64,000 nucleotides of DNA from Fusibacter sp963666805 (GCA_963666805.2 CAXXWR010000001.1:310001-374000); one strand, 5' to 3'; positions 1-8,821 are shown, numbered from the stretch's first letter. Notes: a model not told the origin generated them from the letters alone. Translations and numbers: made by a program.

Positions 1-74
1 AGAAGCCCCATTGTTAAAGTCGTTTTCCCCGAACCACTAGATGCTCCACCAACTATAAATCCTTTTCCTCGCAT
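1..74 (-). CDS. cbiA: Cobyrinate a,c-diamide synthase, N-terminal fragment (runs off left edge)
   Basis: Only the first 24 codons are inside the window. They read as a P-loop amidotransferase N-terminus, with the Walker A stretch GGASSGSGKTT at residues 9-19. CbiA/CobB enzymes use ATP and glutamine to amidate the a and c side chains of cobyrinic acid. The start ATG (72-74) follows AAGGAG at about 5 nt. The gene is the last visible member of the cobalamin operon, 42 nt after cobS. Other P-loop amidotransferases such as BioD or CobQ share this motif, so the call rests on motif and context together. Confidence 0.72.
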   Translation of the reverse strand, partial: MRGKGFIVGGASSGSGKTTLTMGL

Positions 75-116
75 ACTCTCTCCTTCACCTTTCTTATTGC
101 TTCATACCGTTTTATA

Positions 117-851
117 CTATCTCACCATATAAACAGTTAAAATCGACATAAAAATAAATATTAATTGTGTCATTTCGACTAAAAAACCTATGGTATCACC
201 TGTCATACCACCAATTTTCTTTATAATCCAAGTGAAAATAAGCCAAGAACCAAAAATTGTTAAACAAAGTGTAATCAAGCCTTGCCAACCTAAAATCAAG
301 TAAAACAGAACACTTGCAATGATGAGATGAATGAAACTGGAACTTTGATGATTCGCTTCCATAAAGACACTCCCCATCCCTTTACTTGGTTTGGCATATT
401 GGGTAAAACCACAAAAAAAACTGCCCATAAGTTTACCAACATAAGGCATAAAAAACAGAGTCATCGGATCAACGTGTTTAAATCCAACCCAGAGCGAAAG
501 AAAATAGATGATTAAACCAATCACGCCAAAAGATCCTACTCGGGAATCCTTCATGATTTCGAAAATCCGTTCCTTGGGCTGACTGCTTAGAAATCCATCT
601 AACGTATCCGCATAGCCATCTAAATGGATACCTCCTGTGATTAACAAATAAAAAATAAGTGAAAACAATGCCCCTATTTCAACATTATAAGGACGAATAA
701 TCAAAGTGGGAAGCATTACAAAAAGACCGATAATCAGTCCAACATAAGGAAAGTACTTGATACTTTCTGCATACTTTTCATCTGAATAAGAAGTCCACTT
801 ACCGATTGGTATTCTTGTAAAAAAACTAATGATTAATAAAAAAGACTTCAT
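117..851 (-). CDS. cobS: Adenosylcobinamide-GDP ribazoletransferase (cobalamin synthase)
   Basis: This integral membrane enzyme joins adenosylcobinamide-GDP and alpha-ribazole (or its phosphate), the closing step of the nucleotide-loop pathway. It is about 244 residues, normal for CobS, with several hydrophobic helices. Both family signatures are visible: GGIHLDGYADTLDG near residue 74 and GGMTGDTIG near the C-terminus. Two ATGs sit in tandem at 849-854. AAGGAG ends only 2 nt before the first but 5 nt before the second, so the second is chosen. The first overlaps the cobU stop as ATGA, so translation is probably coupled. Confidence 0.95.
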   Translation of the reverse strand: MKSFLLIISFFTRIPIGKWTSYSDEKYAESIKYFPYVGLIIGLFVMLPTLIIRPYNVEIGALFSLIFYLLITGGIHLDGYADTLDGFLSSQPKERIFEIMKDSRVGSFGVIGLIIYFLSLWVGFKHVDPMTLFFMPYVGKLMGSFFCGFTQYAKPSKGMGSVFMEANHQSSSFIHLIIASVLFYLILGWQGLITLCLTIFGSWLIFTWIIKKIGGMTGDTIGFLVEMTQLIFIFMSILTVYMVR

Positions 852-1417
852 CATGACTCCTTCGACTTTAATACCATCGGAATACCCGAAACTGTGAAAA
901 TAACTTCATCTGCATATTGAGCCATTTTTTGATTCATCCGACCGGCAATATCTCTAAAATAATTACCAAACCTATAAAAAGGAACAAGTCCCATTCCCAC
1001 TTCATTAGAAACCAATATCATTGTCTTATCATGTTTTCTTATTGTCTCTACCAGCTGATCTACTTCTTTTGCTATGTGTTTTTCCAGTTCATTAACCTGA
1101 TCCATCCCAACTATATCAAAATCTAAACTGGAATCCATCATTAAATTAGTAATCATAATCGTTAAACAGTCAAATACAATAACTTCTGCCTCTAAAAAGG
1201 CATCAGAATTATCCAACATTTTGAAATTTTTATATTGTTCTATTGTTTGCCATGATGCAGGTCGCATTAATTGATGTTTTTTGATTCGGTCCTTCATGCC
1301 GTCATCAAAAGGAACCCCTGTAGCGATATAGACGACTGCCTTATTCATCTCTTTTGCGCGTCTCTCTGCATAAGCGCTTTTACCCGATCGCGCCCCTCCA
1401 GTCACATATATAATCAT
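851..1417 (-). CDS. cobU: Adenosylcobinamide kinase / adenosylcobinamide-phosphate guanylyltransferase
   Basis: This bifunctional cytosolic enzyme phosphorylates adenosylcobinamide and then transfers GMP to give adenosylcobinamide-GDP, the substrate of CobS. At 188 residues it has the usual CobU length. The Walker A GGARSGKS is at residues 7-14, followed by the RIKKH segment that holds the likely guanylylated histidine, and then VSNEVGMG and RDIAGRMNQ. The start has AAGGAG about 5 nt upstream. The stop overlaps the cobS start region by 1-4 nt. The gene is 61 nt downstream of the ABC ATPase gene. Confidence 0.95.
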   Translation of the reverse strand: MIIYVTGGARSGKSAYAERRAKEMNKAVVYIATGVPFDDGMKDRIKKHQLMRPASWQTIEQYKNFKMLDNSDAFLEAEVIVFDCLTIMITNLMMDSSLDFDIVGMDQVNELEKHIAKEVDQLVETIRKHDKTMILVSNEVGMGLVPFYRFGNYFRDIAGRMNQKMAQYADEVIFTVSGIPMVLKSKES

Positions 1418-1478
1418 GTTTACTCCTTTTTATTGATTTTCTTTAATCCTATGTTAGGATACCTTAAAACGTTTCAGC

Positions 1479-2264
1479 TTAAATAGGCATAATAATCGGT
1501 GCTTTACCTTCACCACTAATAATTTCTACATCGACTTCATACACATATTGAATCAATTCCTGACTAATTACCTCTTGTGGCTTCCCTATTTTAACGATTT
1601 CTCCCGCTTTCATTAAAATAATTAAATCTGAAAAACGTGAAGCCATATTAATATCATGAAGCGTTGAAAGAATCGTCAATCCCTTTTCTTGATTAAGGCG
1701 CTGACAGATTTGCATTACTTCTAACTGATATTTAATATCTAAATGTGAAATGGGTTCATCCAATAAAAGAATATCGGGTTCTTGCGTTAAAGCTCTAGCA
1801 ATCATGACTCTTTGTCTTTCTCCACCACTGATTTCTTTTAAATTTTTATGTCTTAACAACGTTGTAGACGTTAAGGCCATTGCCTCTTCAGCGATCTCTA
1901 TATCCCGACGGGTTTCCCCTTCAAATTTTTTAATATAGGGATAGCGTCCCATTAAAACAACATCTTCCACAGGAAAATCAAATTCTGTATTAAAATTTTG
2001 ATGGACAACTGCCAGTTGTCTGGCTAATTCTTTATGCTTAAACCGCTTAATTTTTTCATTATCCAAGAAAATATCACCATGATGCGGTTTTAATAAGCCA
2101 CAAATATTTTTAAGCAAGGTTGTTTTCCCAGAGCCATTAGGTCCTAAAATACTTACAAAGGTTCCTTTGTTGACTTCAACAGAAATTGCTTTTAAGATGT
2201 CATCTACATCGTACCTAAACGACAAAGCCTCTACTTTAATTGTTTTTTCCATATCTTCACTCAT
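1479..2264 (-). CDS. btuD: Iron-siderophore/cobalamin-type ABC transporter ATPase
   Basis: This is the cytoplasmic ATPase of a type II ABC importer of the FecCD/BtuCD class, 261 residues. Walker A GPNGSGKT is at residues 41-48, the signature ISGGERQRV precedes LLLDEP (Walker B), and a switch histidine lies in STLHDIN. It sits directly after the permease gene (46 nt gap) and a binding-protein gene in a riboswitch-controlled cobalamin operon, so corrinoid is the inferred substrate. Sequence alone cannot separate corrinoid from siderophore or heme importers. The ribosome binding site is weak, so the exact start is uncertain between Met1 and Met5. Confidence 0.85.
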   Translation of the reverse strand: MSEDMEKTIKVEALSFRYDVDDILKAISVEVNKGTFVSILGPNGSGKTTLLKNICGLLKPHHGDIFLDNEKIKRFKHKELARQLAVVHQNFNTEFDFPVEDVVLMGRYPYIKKFEGETRRDIEIAEEAMALTSTTLLRHKNLKEISGGERQRVMIARALTQEPDILLLDEPISHLDIKYQLEVMQICQRLNQEKGLTILSTLHDINMASRFSDLIILMKAGEIVKIGKPQEVISQELIQYVYEVDVEIISGEGKAPIIMPI

Positions 2265-2310
2265 TTCTTTATATCATTTACATTGCCTAACTTGACTCAT
2301 TTATATCCTT

Positions 2311-3354
2311 TTATAAAAGATTTTTTCTATTCTTCTGTAATAAAAATAGGAAAAAAGGTCCTCCAAAAATAGAAGTAATAATCCCCACAGGGATCTCCAT
2401 ATTAGGAACAAGACTTCGGGCTATCGTATCACATACAACCATAAAAAGAGCGCCTCCAAAAAAAGAAACTGGGACCAAGAGTTTATGATCAGACCCAAAT
2501 ACAAGCCTTAATAAATGTGGAATAATCAAGCCTACAAATCCAATAATACCACTTACTGCTACTGCAGAAGCTGCTAAAAAAGATGAAATGATTAAAACTG
2601 ATTTTTTAACAAAATCAACATTAACACCCATATTGTGTGCATCCTCTTCACCTAAGACCAAAGCATTTAAATCTCTGGATATAAATAAAATATAAATCAG
2701 TCCTATAATAGAAGGTAAAATCATAATCTTAACTTGTTGCCACGATGTTCCATTAAAACTGCCCATCGTCCAAGTGACAATTTTAGAGATATCATTTTCA
2801 TTCAATAGCATCAGTAAAGAAATAATGGAGGATAAAAGTGAATTCATGACAAATCCTGCCAACAAAATACTGGTCGTTGATATTTTACTGCCAACCTTTG
2901 CCAAGGAATATACCACAAATACCGAAATCAAAGCACCTGCAAAAGCCATCATTGAAACAATCCCTAATCCAGCAAAACTTATCCCAATACCAAAAAGAAT
3001 GCCAATTGTCGCACCAAAAGCTGCCCCTGATGAAATCCCCATAACATAGGGATCGGCCATTGGATTTTTAAAAACAGCTTGAAAACTAACACCTATAATG
3101 GATAAAAGACCTCCCACCAAACAAGATAGGATAATCCTTGGTAACCTTACATTACTCACAATAAAAACATGTGATGCTTTATAAGAATCAAGTATTTCTT
3201 GCCTCAATAAAAATCGCTTAGAAATAATAAAAGCATCACGAACAGGGATCTTAACCGACCCCTGTGTGATGGCAAAAATACATGTTATAAATAAAGCACC
3301 CATGAGCAATAGTATAAAAATAATATGTCTCTTCTTTTTATCTAAAAAGTGCAT
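2311..3354 (-). CDS. btuC: Cobalamin-type ABC transporter permease (FecCD/BtuC family)
   Basis: This polytopic membrane permease of 347 residues has the family length and about ten hydrophobic segments. The motif PRIILSCLVGG lies near residues 73-83, and the region from GIIGFVGLIIPHLLR onward matches the conserved coupling region of FecCD permeases. AAGGAG precedes the ATG by about 5 nt. It lies between the binding protein (19 nt upstream) and the ATPase, giving the usual F-C-D order. Corrinoid uptake is inferred from the riboswitch-controlled operon. Confidence 0.88.
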   Translation of the reverse strand: MHFLDKKKRHIIFILLLMGALFITCIFAITQGSVKIPVRDAFIISKRFLLRQEILDSYKASHVFIVSNVRLPRIILSCLVGGLLSIIGVSFQAVFKNPMADPYVMGISSGAAFGATIGILFGIGISFAGLGIVSMMAFAGALISVFVVYSLAKVGSKISTTSILLAGFVMNSLLSSIISLLMLLNENDISKIVTWTMGSFNGTSWQQVKIMILPSIIGLIYILFISRDLNALVLGEEDAHNMGVNVDFVKKSVLIISSFLAASAVAVSGIIGFVGLIIPHLLRLVFGSDHKLLVPVSFFGGALFMVVCDTIARSLVPNMEIPVGIITSIFGGPFFLFLLQKNRKNLL

Positions 3355-3373
3355 GGTGTCTCCTTATTAAACT

Positions 3374-4636
3374 TTAGTAATGTAAAGCACTTTCATACTC
3401 TGGATATAAAGCATGAATAATAATCTTTAGTCCTTGATCAATTACTCTAGGTCCTGGACGAGAGTATACATTGCCGTCAACTACAATCACATTTCCTTTT
3501 TGGATAGCCTGTAGCGATGAATACGCTTTTTCCGATTTCATTGTATCATAAGCAAATTGCTCTGTAATAATAATCTGTGGATTATGATCAATCAATTTTT
3601 CTAAAGAATACGACCAACCTTCAACATCCTTTGCAACATTATTGACACCTGCTGTTTTAAGTACTTCGTTAATGAAAGTGCCTTCACCTGCTGTAAATTC
3701 TCCTGATGAACCTGTGCCTACAACATAATAGCCTGTCTTAATTTTATTTTTAGGAATCATCGCTACAACATGATTAACACGATCTTCTTTAGCTTTTAGT
3801 GAAGATACAAGCGCACGTGCTTCATAATCATGTCCTGTTAATTGGCCTAAATCATTAATAAAATCATAAATGCCTGCAATATCTTCGGGTGTTTTTTGAG
3901 TCAAGGTTTGAATACCAGCAGTCTTAAGTGTCTTCATCGCATCTTCATTCATATGTGTTGCAGCAATAGCCACTTGGGGTTCTAAGTCAATAATTGATTC
4001 TAAATCTGGTTCATAAAGCGATCCTATCGATTGGATATCTTTAACCTCTGCTGGATAATCATCATACAAGGTTCTGCCTAACACCATATCTCCTGCACCG
4101 ATTGCAAATAAGGTTTCTGTTACAGAAGGAGCCATAGAGACAACCGTATCAACTGGACCTGCAAACGTATACGACACACCTTGATCTGTAATTGTCAATG
4201 GGAAGAAATCATCCGTTTCATGATTAAGTGTTACTTGATTCATCTTTGATGACCAACCTACATTGTAATTTAATGTTTCAAATACAAATTTCAAAGGAAC
4301 ATAAGCTTCTCCATTATCAACAAAAGCTTTTGCATCCAAAGTCATTGGTACATCATTAACCCAAACCTCGTTGGTTCCCACATTAAATTTGATAGTTACC
4401 TTGTTATTGCTCAAAGTGATTTTGTTATAAGCCACTGTCGCGCTTAAACCAAATTGATTTACCGAATCTGTTGAAATGAAACTTCTTCCATCAACGACTT
4501 GAGTTTCTAGATTTTTAGTTACACCATCTGCACTAACCGTCATACCAAATGTCATCGCTGTAATAGAAACCAATAAAACCATTAGGCTCATTATCAAAAA
4601 TGACTTACTTAAACATTTCTTACTTAATCTCATCAT
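3374..4636 (-). CDS. btuF: Corrinoid-type ABC transporter substrate-binding protein with N-terminal copper-amine-oxidase-like domain
   Basis: This extracellular binding protein of 420 residues is longer than a typical BtuF (about 270). Residues 12-36 form a signal or anchor helix ending in VSADG. Residues about 40-140 look like the copper amine oxidase N-terminal-like fold (GRSFISTDSVNQFG, then GEAYVPLKFVFETLNYNVGWS). Residues about 155-415 are the periplasmic-binding domain, with VVSMAPSVTETLFAIGAGD typical of BtuF/FhuD. No lipobox cysteine is visible, although Gram-positive binding proteins are usually lipoproteins. AAGGAG lies 7 nt before the first ATG. The start overlaps the end of cobD by 17 nt. 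Confidence 0.85.
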   Translation of the reverse strand: MMRLSKKCLSKSFLIMSLMVLLVSITAMTFGMTVSADGVTKNLETQVVDGRSFISTDSVNQFGLSATVAYNKITLSNNKVTIKFNVGTNEVWVNDVPMTLDAKAFVDNGEAYVPLKFVFETLNYNVGWSSKMNQVTLNHETDDFFPLTITDQGVSYTFAGPVDTVVSMAPSVTETLFAIGAGDMVLGRTLYDDYPAEVKDIQSIGSLYEPDLESIIDLEPQVAIAATHMNEDAMKTLKTAGIQTLTQKTPEDIAGIYDFINDLGQLTGHDYEARALVSSLKAKEDRVNHVVAMIPKNKIKTGYYVVGTGSSGEFTAGEGTFINEVLKTAGVNNVAKDVEGWSYSLEKLIDHNPQIIITEQFAYDTMKSEKAYSSLQAIQKGNVIVVDGNVYSRPGPRVIDQGLKIIIHALYPEYESALHY

Positions 4637-5684
4637 ATAATATCTCCTTTAATTTATTTATTAAAAAAGCATTTTCTTCATGCTGTTTTAATGCAATTCT
4701 ATAATAATTTTCATTGAGGCCTTTAAAATCAACACACGTTCTCAAATAGATTTTATGTGCTTTTAATTGCTTTCTAAAAAGGGGATTTAAAGCCTTCTCT
4801 ACTTTTATTAATAAAAAATTAGCTTGCCCCTCATAGACCTCAATCGCCTTCATCTTCAAAAGTGCTTCTTTCATATAAAGTCTTTCTGCTTGACACCATT
4901 CATAGATGACTTGGTCATAAGAACTCTCTTCTACCAAGTGAATCCCAGCGGCTAATGCCATTTGATTGATTGTCCATGGCTCTTTAAAAGCCATCATTTT
5001 GCTAATTGCTTCCTGCCCACCTATTGCATAGCCAAGTCTAAGTCCCGGAATTGCATATATCTTAGTCATAGATCTCAATCTTATAATCCGATCCATTCGA
5101 TGCGATACATTCATAAAGTTGGCACTGGCCAGCTGATATTCTTTATCTACAAATTCAATAAAAGATTCATCAATCAAAATATTTAGCTTTGGACATTCAT
5201 TCAAAACCCATTCTAAATCACACAAATCATACAGTTGACCCGTTGGATTATTGGGATTACATAAAATCAAACAGTCGCTTTGTGTTGCCTTAATCGCTTT
5301 AACAAGTGTCTTTGCCTCTAAATGAAATTGATTTTCCTTATCCAGTTCAAAAGTGTGAATCGTCGTCTCAGTCAAATCAAATGCTCGTCTATATTCAGTG
5401 AAAGTGGGTTCAATAATCATCACATTCTCATATTTAAAAGTCCGCGCATACAAATAAATCAATTCTGTCGCACCGTTTCCAAGTATAATTTGACCTTCTG
5501 CCAATTGATTTTGTTTAGCAAGACTTTTACATAAGCTTGCACCATTGATTTCAGGATAATTAAAGAGGTGATCAATTTCACTTATCAATAGCCTCTTGAA
5601 AGTTTCTTCATAAGCAATAGGTGGAATATTGACACTGTAATCAATATAAGCTTCATTTCCCCAATAACCACCATGAAAATTCAT
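4620..5684 (-). CDS. cobD: L-threonine-O-3-phosphate decarboxylase (HisC-like PLP enzyme)
   Basis: This cytosolic PLP enzyme makes (R)-1-amino-2-propanol phosphate, the linker attached by CbiB. Start chosen at 5682-5684: GGAGG lies 5 nt upstream, and this ATG overlaps the cbiB stop as ATGA. An in-frame ATG 12 nt earlier lacks such a site. The protein then opens MNFHGGYWGNEAYIDYSVN, typical of CobD. NPNNPTG and the lysine motif SMTKIYAIPGLRLGY mark the fold-type I aminotransferase core. HisC is the alternative reading, but position between cbiB and the transporter favours CobD. Confidence 0.9.
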   Translation of the reverse strand: MNFHGGYWGNEAYIDYSVNIPPIAYEETFKRLLISEIDHLFNYPEINGASLCKSLAKQNQLAEGQIILGNGATELIYLYARTFKYENVMIIEPTFTEYRRAFDLTETTIHTFELDKENQFHLEAKTLVKAIKATQSDCLILCNPNNPTGQLYDLCDLEWVLNECPKLNILIDESFIEFVDKEYQLASANFMNVSHRMDRIIRLRSMTKIYAIPGLRLGYAIGGQEAISKMMAFKEPWTINQMALAAGIHLVEESSYDQVIYEWCQAERLYMKEALLKMKAIEVYEGQANFLLIKVEKALNPLFRKQLKAHKIYLRTCVDFKGLNENYYRIALKQHEENAFLINKLKEILYDEIK

Positions 5685-6643
5685 AGTACCTCCCATAAAC
5701 TCAAAATAACTAGACCCAAGAGAAAAAATATCACTTCTGATACGTAAATCAGAAAAATACTAAAAGAAATACAATTTGTATCGATTTCATTGACCGGATC
5801 ACCAATTGTTGGTTTAATCAGAACTTCACCAAAATAAGTGTTAGTTCCTCCTAATTGAATATTTAATAGCCCCGCTGTCACGGACTCAGGATAGGCACAA
5901 TTAGGACTTTTATGATTACGGTGGTCTCGCTTAAGTATCTTGTAAGCTTGAGCAGTATCGCCCCCAATAACGCCTCCAGATACCAGCATAACCATTGCAC
6001 CTAATCTTGCTGGAATCCAATTCAATATATCATCCATTTTAGCTGAAACATATCCTATTTCAGTATAAGGTTCTTGAACATAGCCAACCATAGAATCAAG
6101 CGTATTAACACACTTATAAATCATAGCACCCACTACTGATAAACCAAAAGGTGCCAAGACAAGCATATAAAAAAGAGGTGCCAAAATACCATCAATCGTA
6201 TTTTCAGAAACCGTTTCAACAATCGCTCTTGATACTTGAGGCTCTGTAAGATTCTGTGTATCTCTTCCTACCAAATAACTTAATGCGTCTCGTGAAGCTT
6301 CTAATTCATGATTTTCTATTGTTTTTTTCACCTTACTTGCTTCATCTGCCAAACACCGTGTTGCCAGTGCTGTGTACAATAAATAAATAGACAGTATATC
6401 CATTAAAAGTGTCGGTAAAATAAGATAAGCGACTGCCAAAACAGCTATCGTCGAACCAATGACACCTATCCATAAGAGTGCACCACCTAGATATAAGTTT
6501 TTAACTCTTTTTCGTATTACTTTTTCTAAGAAACTAATGACACGACCTATCCATCTCACTGGATGGGGCCAATGAGGAGGATCACCAATGATCCAATCAA
6601 TTATAATTGCGATTCCAATAAAACATATACTTTTTATCAACAA
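5681..6643 (-). CDS. cbiB: Adenosylcobinamide-phosphate synthase, membrane protein
   Basis: CbiB joins adenosylcobyric acid to aminopropanol phosphate. Visible signatures are IIDWIIGDPPHWPHPVRWIG near the N-terminus, VSRAIVETVSENTIDGILAPLFY in the middle, and several hydrophobic helices. No ATG start is available. A GTG at 6686-6688 would overlap cbiP by about 50 nt and has no ribosome binding site. A TTG at 6641-6643 has GAGGG 7 nt upstream, sits 1 nt before the overlapping cbiP stop, and gives the family-like N-terminus. TTG is preferred. The 3' end overlaps cobD as ATGA. Confidence 0.9.
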   Translation of the reverse strand: MLIKSICFIGIAIIIDWIIGDPPHWPHPVRWIGRVISFLEKVIRKRVKNLYLGGALLWIGVIGSTIAVLAVAYLILPTLLMDILSIYLLYTALATRCLADEASKVKKTIENHELEASRDALSYLVGRDTQNLTEPQVSRAIVETVSENTIDGILAPLFYMLVLAPFGLSVVGAMIYKCVNTLDSMVGYVQEPYTEIGYVSAKMDDILNWIPARLGAMVMLVSGGVIGGDTAQAYKILKRDHRNHKSPNCAYPESVTAGLLNIQLGGTNTYFGEVLIKPTIGDPVNEIDTNCISFSIFLIYVSEVIFFLLGLVILSLWEVL

Positions 6644-8130
6644 TTTGATTCCCTCGATTCGTTGAGGATTGCTTCTAAAATTGGCCACTCAATATGATCA
6701 TTCACCACCTTCGCCAAACGATCATACTCTTGAGATTTTAACATTTCATAAGAAATTGTTTCTTCATTTAAATCAAGCCCTTTTGATGCTCTTAATTGAT
6801 TTATCAATTGATGCCGCCAAGCGTCATTGTCAAAAATACCATGGAAGTAGGTTCCCATAACTTTGTTTTCCCAATCTATTGCACCATCTAATCGACCATC
6901 AGCTGTTTTGATAAAAGAGTTAACAGAAGGCCCTAGTGTCGTCATTCCCATATGAATTTCATAACCTTTAACGGCAATTGACCGGTTATCTATTATCAGT
7001 TGTCCACTATTTTGAACCGTCGTTTTTTCAACTGACATTACCGTTTCAGCGTCTAAAAGTCCCAACCCATTAACTGTTTCTTCTATGGATTCAACATGTG
7101 ATGGATCTTTAATCGTTTTTCCCAACATCTGAAACCCGCCACAAATACCCATAATCCATTTTCCCGACTTATGAAAACGGTATATGGCTTCACTCATTCC
7201 CTTACTTATAAGAAAGGCCATATCATTTATTGTATTTTTGCTACCGGGTATAATTAACATATCACAGCTTTGTATATCTTCAGCACGATTAACATATTCA
7301 AGTGACACTTCTTCTTCCATATCAAAAACAGTAAAATCACTAAAATTAGACATATAAGGTGTTCTGACGACACCAATTTTAATGGCAGCTTCCCTTTTAA
7401 AGTCAAAACGTGATGTCACGCTGTCTTCATCATCTATTTTTAAATCCTCAATAAAGGGAATCACCCCCACACAAGGAATACCTATTTTCTCTTCTATCAT
7501 TCTAATGCCAGGCATCAATAGAGAAACATCTCCCCGAAATTTATTAATCATAAATCCCTTCATCCGTTTTTGTTCTTCAGGTTCTAAAAGCATATAAGTG
7601 CCGTATATAGCAGCAAAAACACCACCTTTATCAACATCACCTACTAAAATAACATCTGTATCTACCATTTCAGCTAACCCCATATTAACGATATCCGTCG
7701 ACCTCAGATTAATTTCTGCCGGTGAGCCTGCACCTTCAATAACAATATAGTCATACATTTCATTAAGCGTGTTAAAGGCCTCTTTAATATACGGAATCAA
7801 ATCAGATTTATTGGCAAAATAAGCTCTTGCCTTCATGTTTTTATAAACTTTTCCATTTAAAATAACTTGGCTTCCAACGTGACTTGTTGGTTTCAATAAA
7901 ATGGGGTTCATTAAAACAGACGGTTCAATACGCGCCGCCTCTGCCTGAACAACTTGAGCTCTACCCATCTCTTTTCCATCTGCAGTAATGTAGGAATTAA
8001 GTGCCATATTTTGAGATTTAAAAGGTGCCACATGATATCCCCTATCGCTGAGAATTCTACATATCGCTGCAACCGTTAAGCTCTTACCTACAGTAGACCC
8101 CGTGCCTTGAAACATTATTCTTTTAGCCAT
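6637..8130 (-). CDS. cbiP: Cobyric acid synthase (glutamine-hydrolysing)
   Basis: CbiP/CobQ amidates the b, d, e and g side chains of adenosylcobyrinic a,c-diamide. At 497 residues it has the normal length. The N-terminal P-loop domain begins MFQGTGSTVGKSLTVAAICR and contains VAPFKSQNMALNS. The C-terminal glutamine amidotransferase domain has the nucleophile motif GICGGFQMLG and the histidine motif YFHGIFDND. It is the first gene after the riboswitch, about 65 nt from its terminator stem. The start ATG (8128-8130) follows a purine-rich AGCGAGAGGAT. Confidence 0.96.
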   Translation of the reverse strand: MAKRIMFQGTGSTVGKSLTVAAICRILSDRGYHVAPFKSQNMALNSYITADGKEMGRAQVVQAEAARIEPSVLMNPILLKPTSHVGSQVILNGKVYKNMKARAYFANKSDLIPYIKEAFNTLNEMYDYIVIEGAGSPAEINLRSTDIVNMGLAEMVDTDVILVGDVDKGGVFAAIYGTYMLLEPEEQKRMKGFMINKFRGDVSLLMPGIRMIEEKIGIPCVGVIPFIEDLKIDDEDSVTSRFDFKREAAIKIGVVRTPYMSNFSDFTVFDMEEEVSLEYVNRAEDIQSCDMLIIPGSKNTINDMAFLISKGMSEAIYRFHKSGKWIMGICGGFQMLGKTIKDPSHVESIEETVNGLGLLDAETVMSVEKTTVQNSGQLIIDNRSIAVKGYEIHMGMTTLGPSVNSFIKTADGRLDGAIDWENKVMGTYFHGIFDNDAWRHQLINQLRASKGLDLNEETISYEMLKSQEYDRLAKVVNDHIEWPILEAILNESRESNC

Positions 8131-8194
8131 ATAAAATATAATCCTCTCGCTTCATTATTTTGCTCTATCCTTTTTCAAGCCTACGAATAAGCAT

Positions 8195-8230
8195 AAAAAA
8201 ACACATACTTCCAGTATCTAGGCGTATGTG
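8195..8230 (-). terminator. Riboswitch-controlled intrinsic terminator upstream of cbiP
   Basis: The transcript forms CACATAC paired with GTATGTG, with an inner CC/GG pairing and a short loop, followed at once by seven U. It lies between the B12 box and cbiP, so it is the likely expression platform: ligand binding would favour termination. Confidence 0.82.
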
Positions 8231-8285
8231 CTTGAAATTCACTCTTTTCAGTCACTATGCTTCCGCCCGAAGCCGTATACTATTG

Positions 8286-8468
8286 TCATTGGTAGGTCTC
8301 CTGGCTTATAGCTCAATTTACTCTCCTCCCTTCCCAGTTTAAGAACCAGTGGTACGTAGGATTTCATCACTATTTACAGTAGCGGGGGCTGCAGAGGACT
8401 TTCACCTCTTTCCCTCTTAGCTCGTCCAATCTTCAGATTAAACAAGACCAATAACATTTCATACTATT
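8286..8468 (-). promoter_or_regulatory. Cobalamin riboswitch aptamer
   Basis: On the minus strand the conserved elements of the B12 aptamer appear in order: GGTGAAAGTCCTCTGCAG, then CCCCCGCTACTGTAA, then CCACTGG, and finally the B12 box AGCCAGGAGACCTACC at about 8291-8306. The element is followed by a terminator and then the cobalamin synthesis/transport operon, which matches the known regulation of such operons by adenosylcobalamin. An open frame on the plus strand through this region is a shadow. Confidence 0.95.
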
Positions 8469-8482
8469 CATTTGTTATCTTT

Positions 8483-8511
8483 ATTATAGGTTTGTTTACA
8501 CTTACTGTCAA
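8483..8511 (-). promoter_or_regulatory. Sigma-A promoter of the cobalamin operon
   Basis: TTGACA (8506-8511) and TATAAT (8483-8488) match the consensus exactly, separated by 17 bp. The inferred transcript starts near 8476, about 10 nt before the aptamer. Such a strong promoter suits control by attenuation rather than by activation. Confidence 0.93.
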
Positions 8512-8734
8512 CTTCATAACATTAACATCATAAAAATAATGCAAGTCCTTTATTTTAATGAAATTCATCCTGTGAACACTCCTATTCCAACGTTACTTTC
8601 ATAAAAAAAGCGGAAGGTATATTAACAAAATGCTAAGCAATTGAGACAAGTCTGTAACATAATTGTTTGTCCAAGAAAGGCATTTTCTTTCATAGGTGTA
8701 CAGAAATAAAAACATAATTTTTAGTTTATATGCC

Positions 8735-8763
8735 TTGTATCACTATTTTCAATGTGTTATAAT
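8735..8763 (+). promoter_or_regulatory. Promoter of the ACT regulator-hom-thrB-lysC cluster
   Basis: TTGTAT (8735-8740), 17 bp, then TATAAT (8758-8763). The -10 is perfect and the -35 weak. The region 8512-8734 between this and the divergent cobalamin promoter holds nothing else recognisable. Confidence 0.7.
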
Positions 8764-8783
8764 CACTTCAATATCTTCATATT

Positions 8784-8799
8784 GCGTACAGATGTACGC
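8784..8799. promoter_or_regulatory. Perfect palindrome, candidate operator in the regulator's leader
   Basis: GCGTACA-GA-TGTACGC is a perfect 7+7 bp inverted repeat, 20 bp downstream of the -10 and 12 nt before the AGGAGG of the ACT-domain regulator. Position and symmetry suggest a binding site for a dimeric regulator, possibly the HTH/ACT protein encoded just downstream. This is inference. Confidence 0.55.
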
Positions 8800-8821
8800 G
8801 ATAGAAAAACAAGGAGGACAT

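Noticed and set aside
8160..8342. 60-codon plus-strand frame over the cobalamin leader
   Set aside because: It covers the B12 box and terminator of the riboswitch, with no start signal.
8696..8821. 42-codon N-terminal extension of the ACT regulator
   Set aside because: It spans the promoter and palindrome; AGGAGG points to the ATG at 8822.
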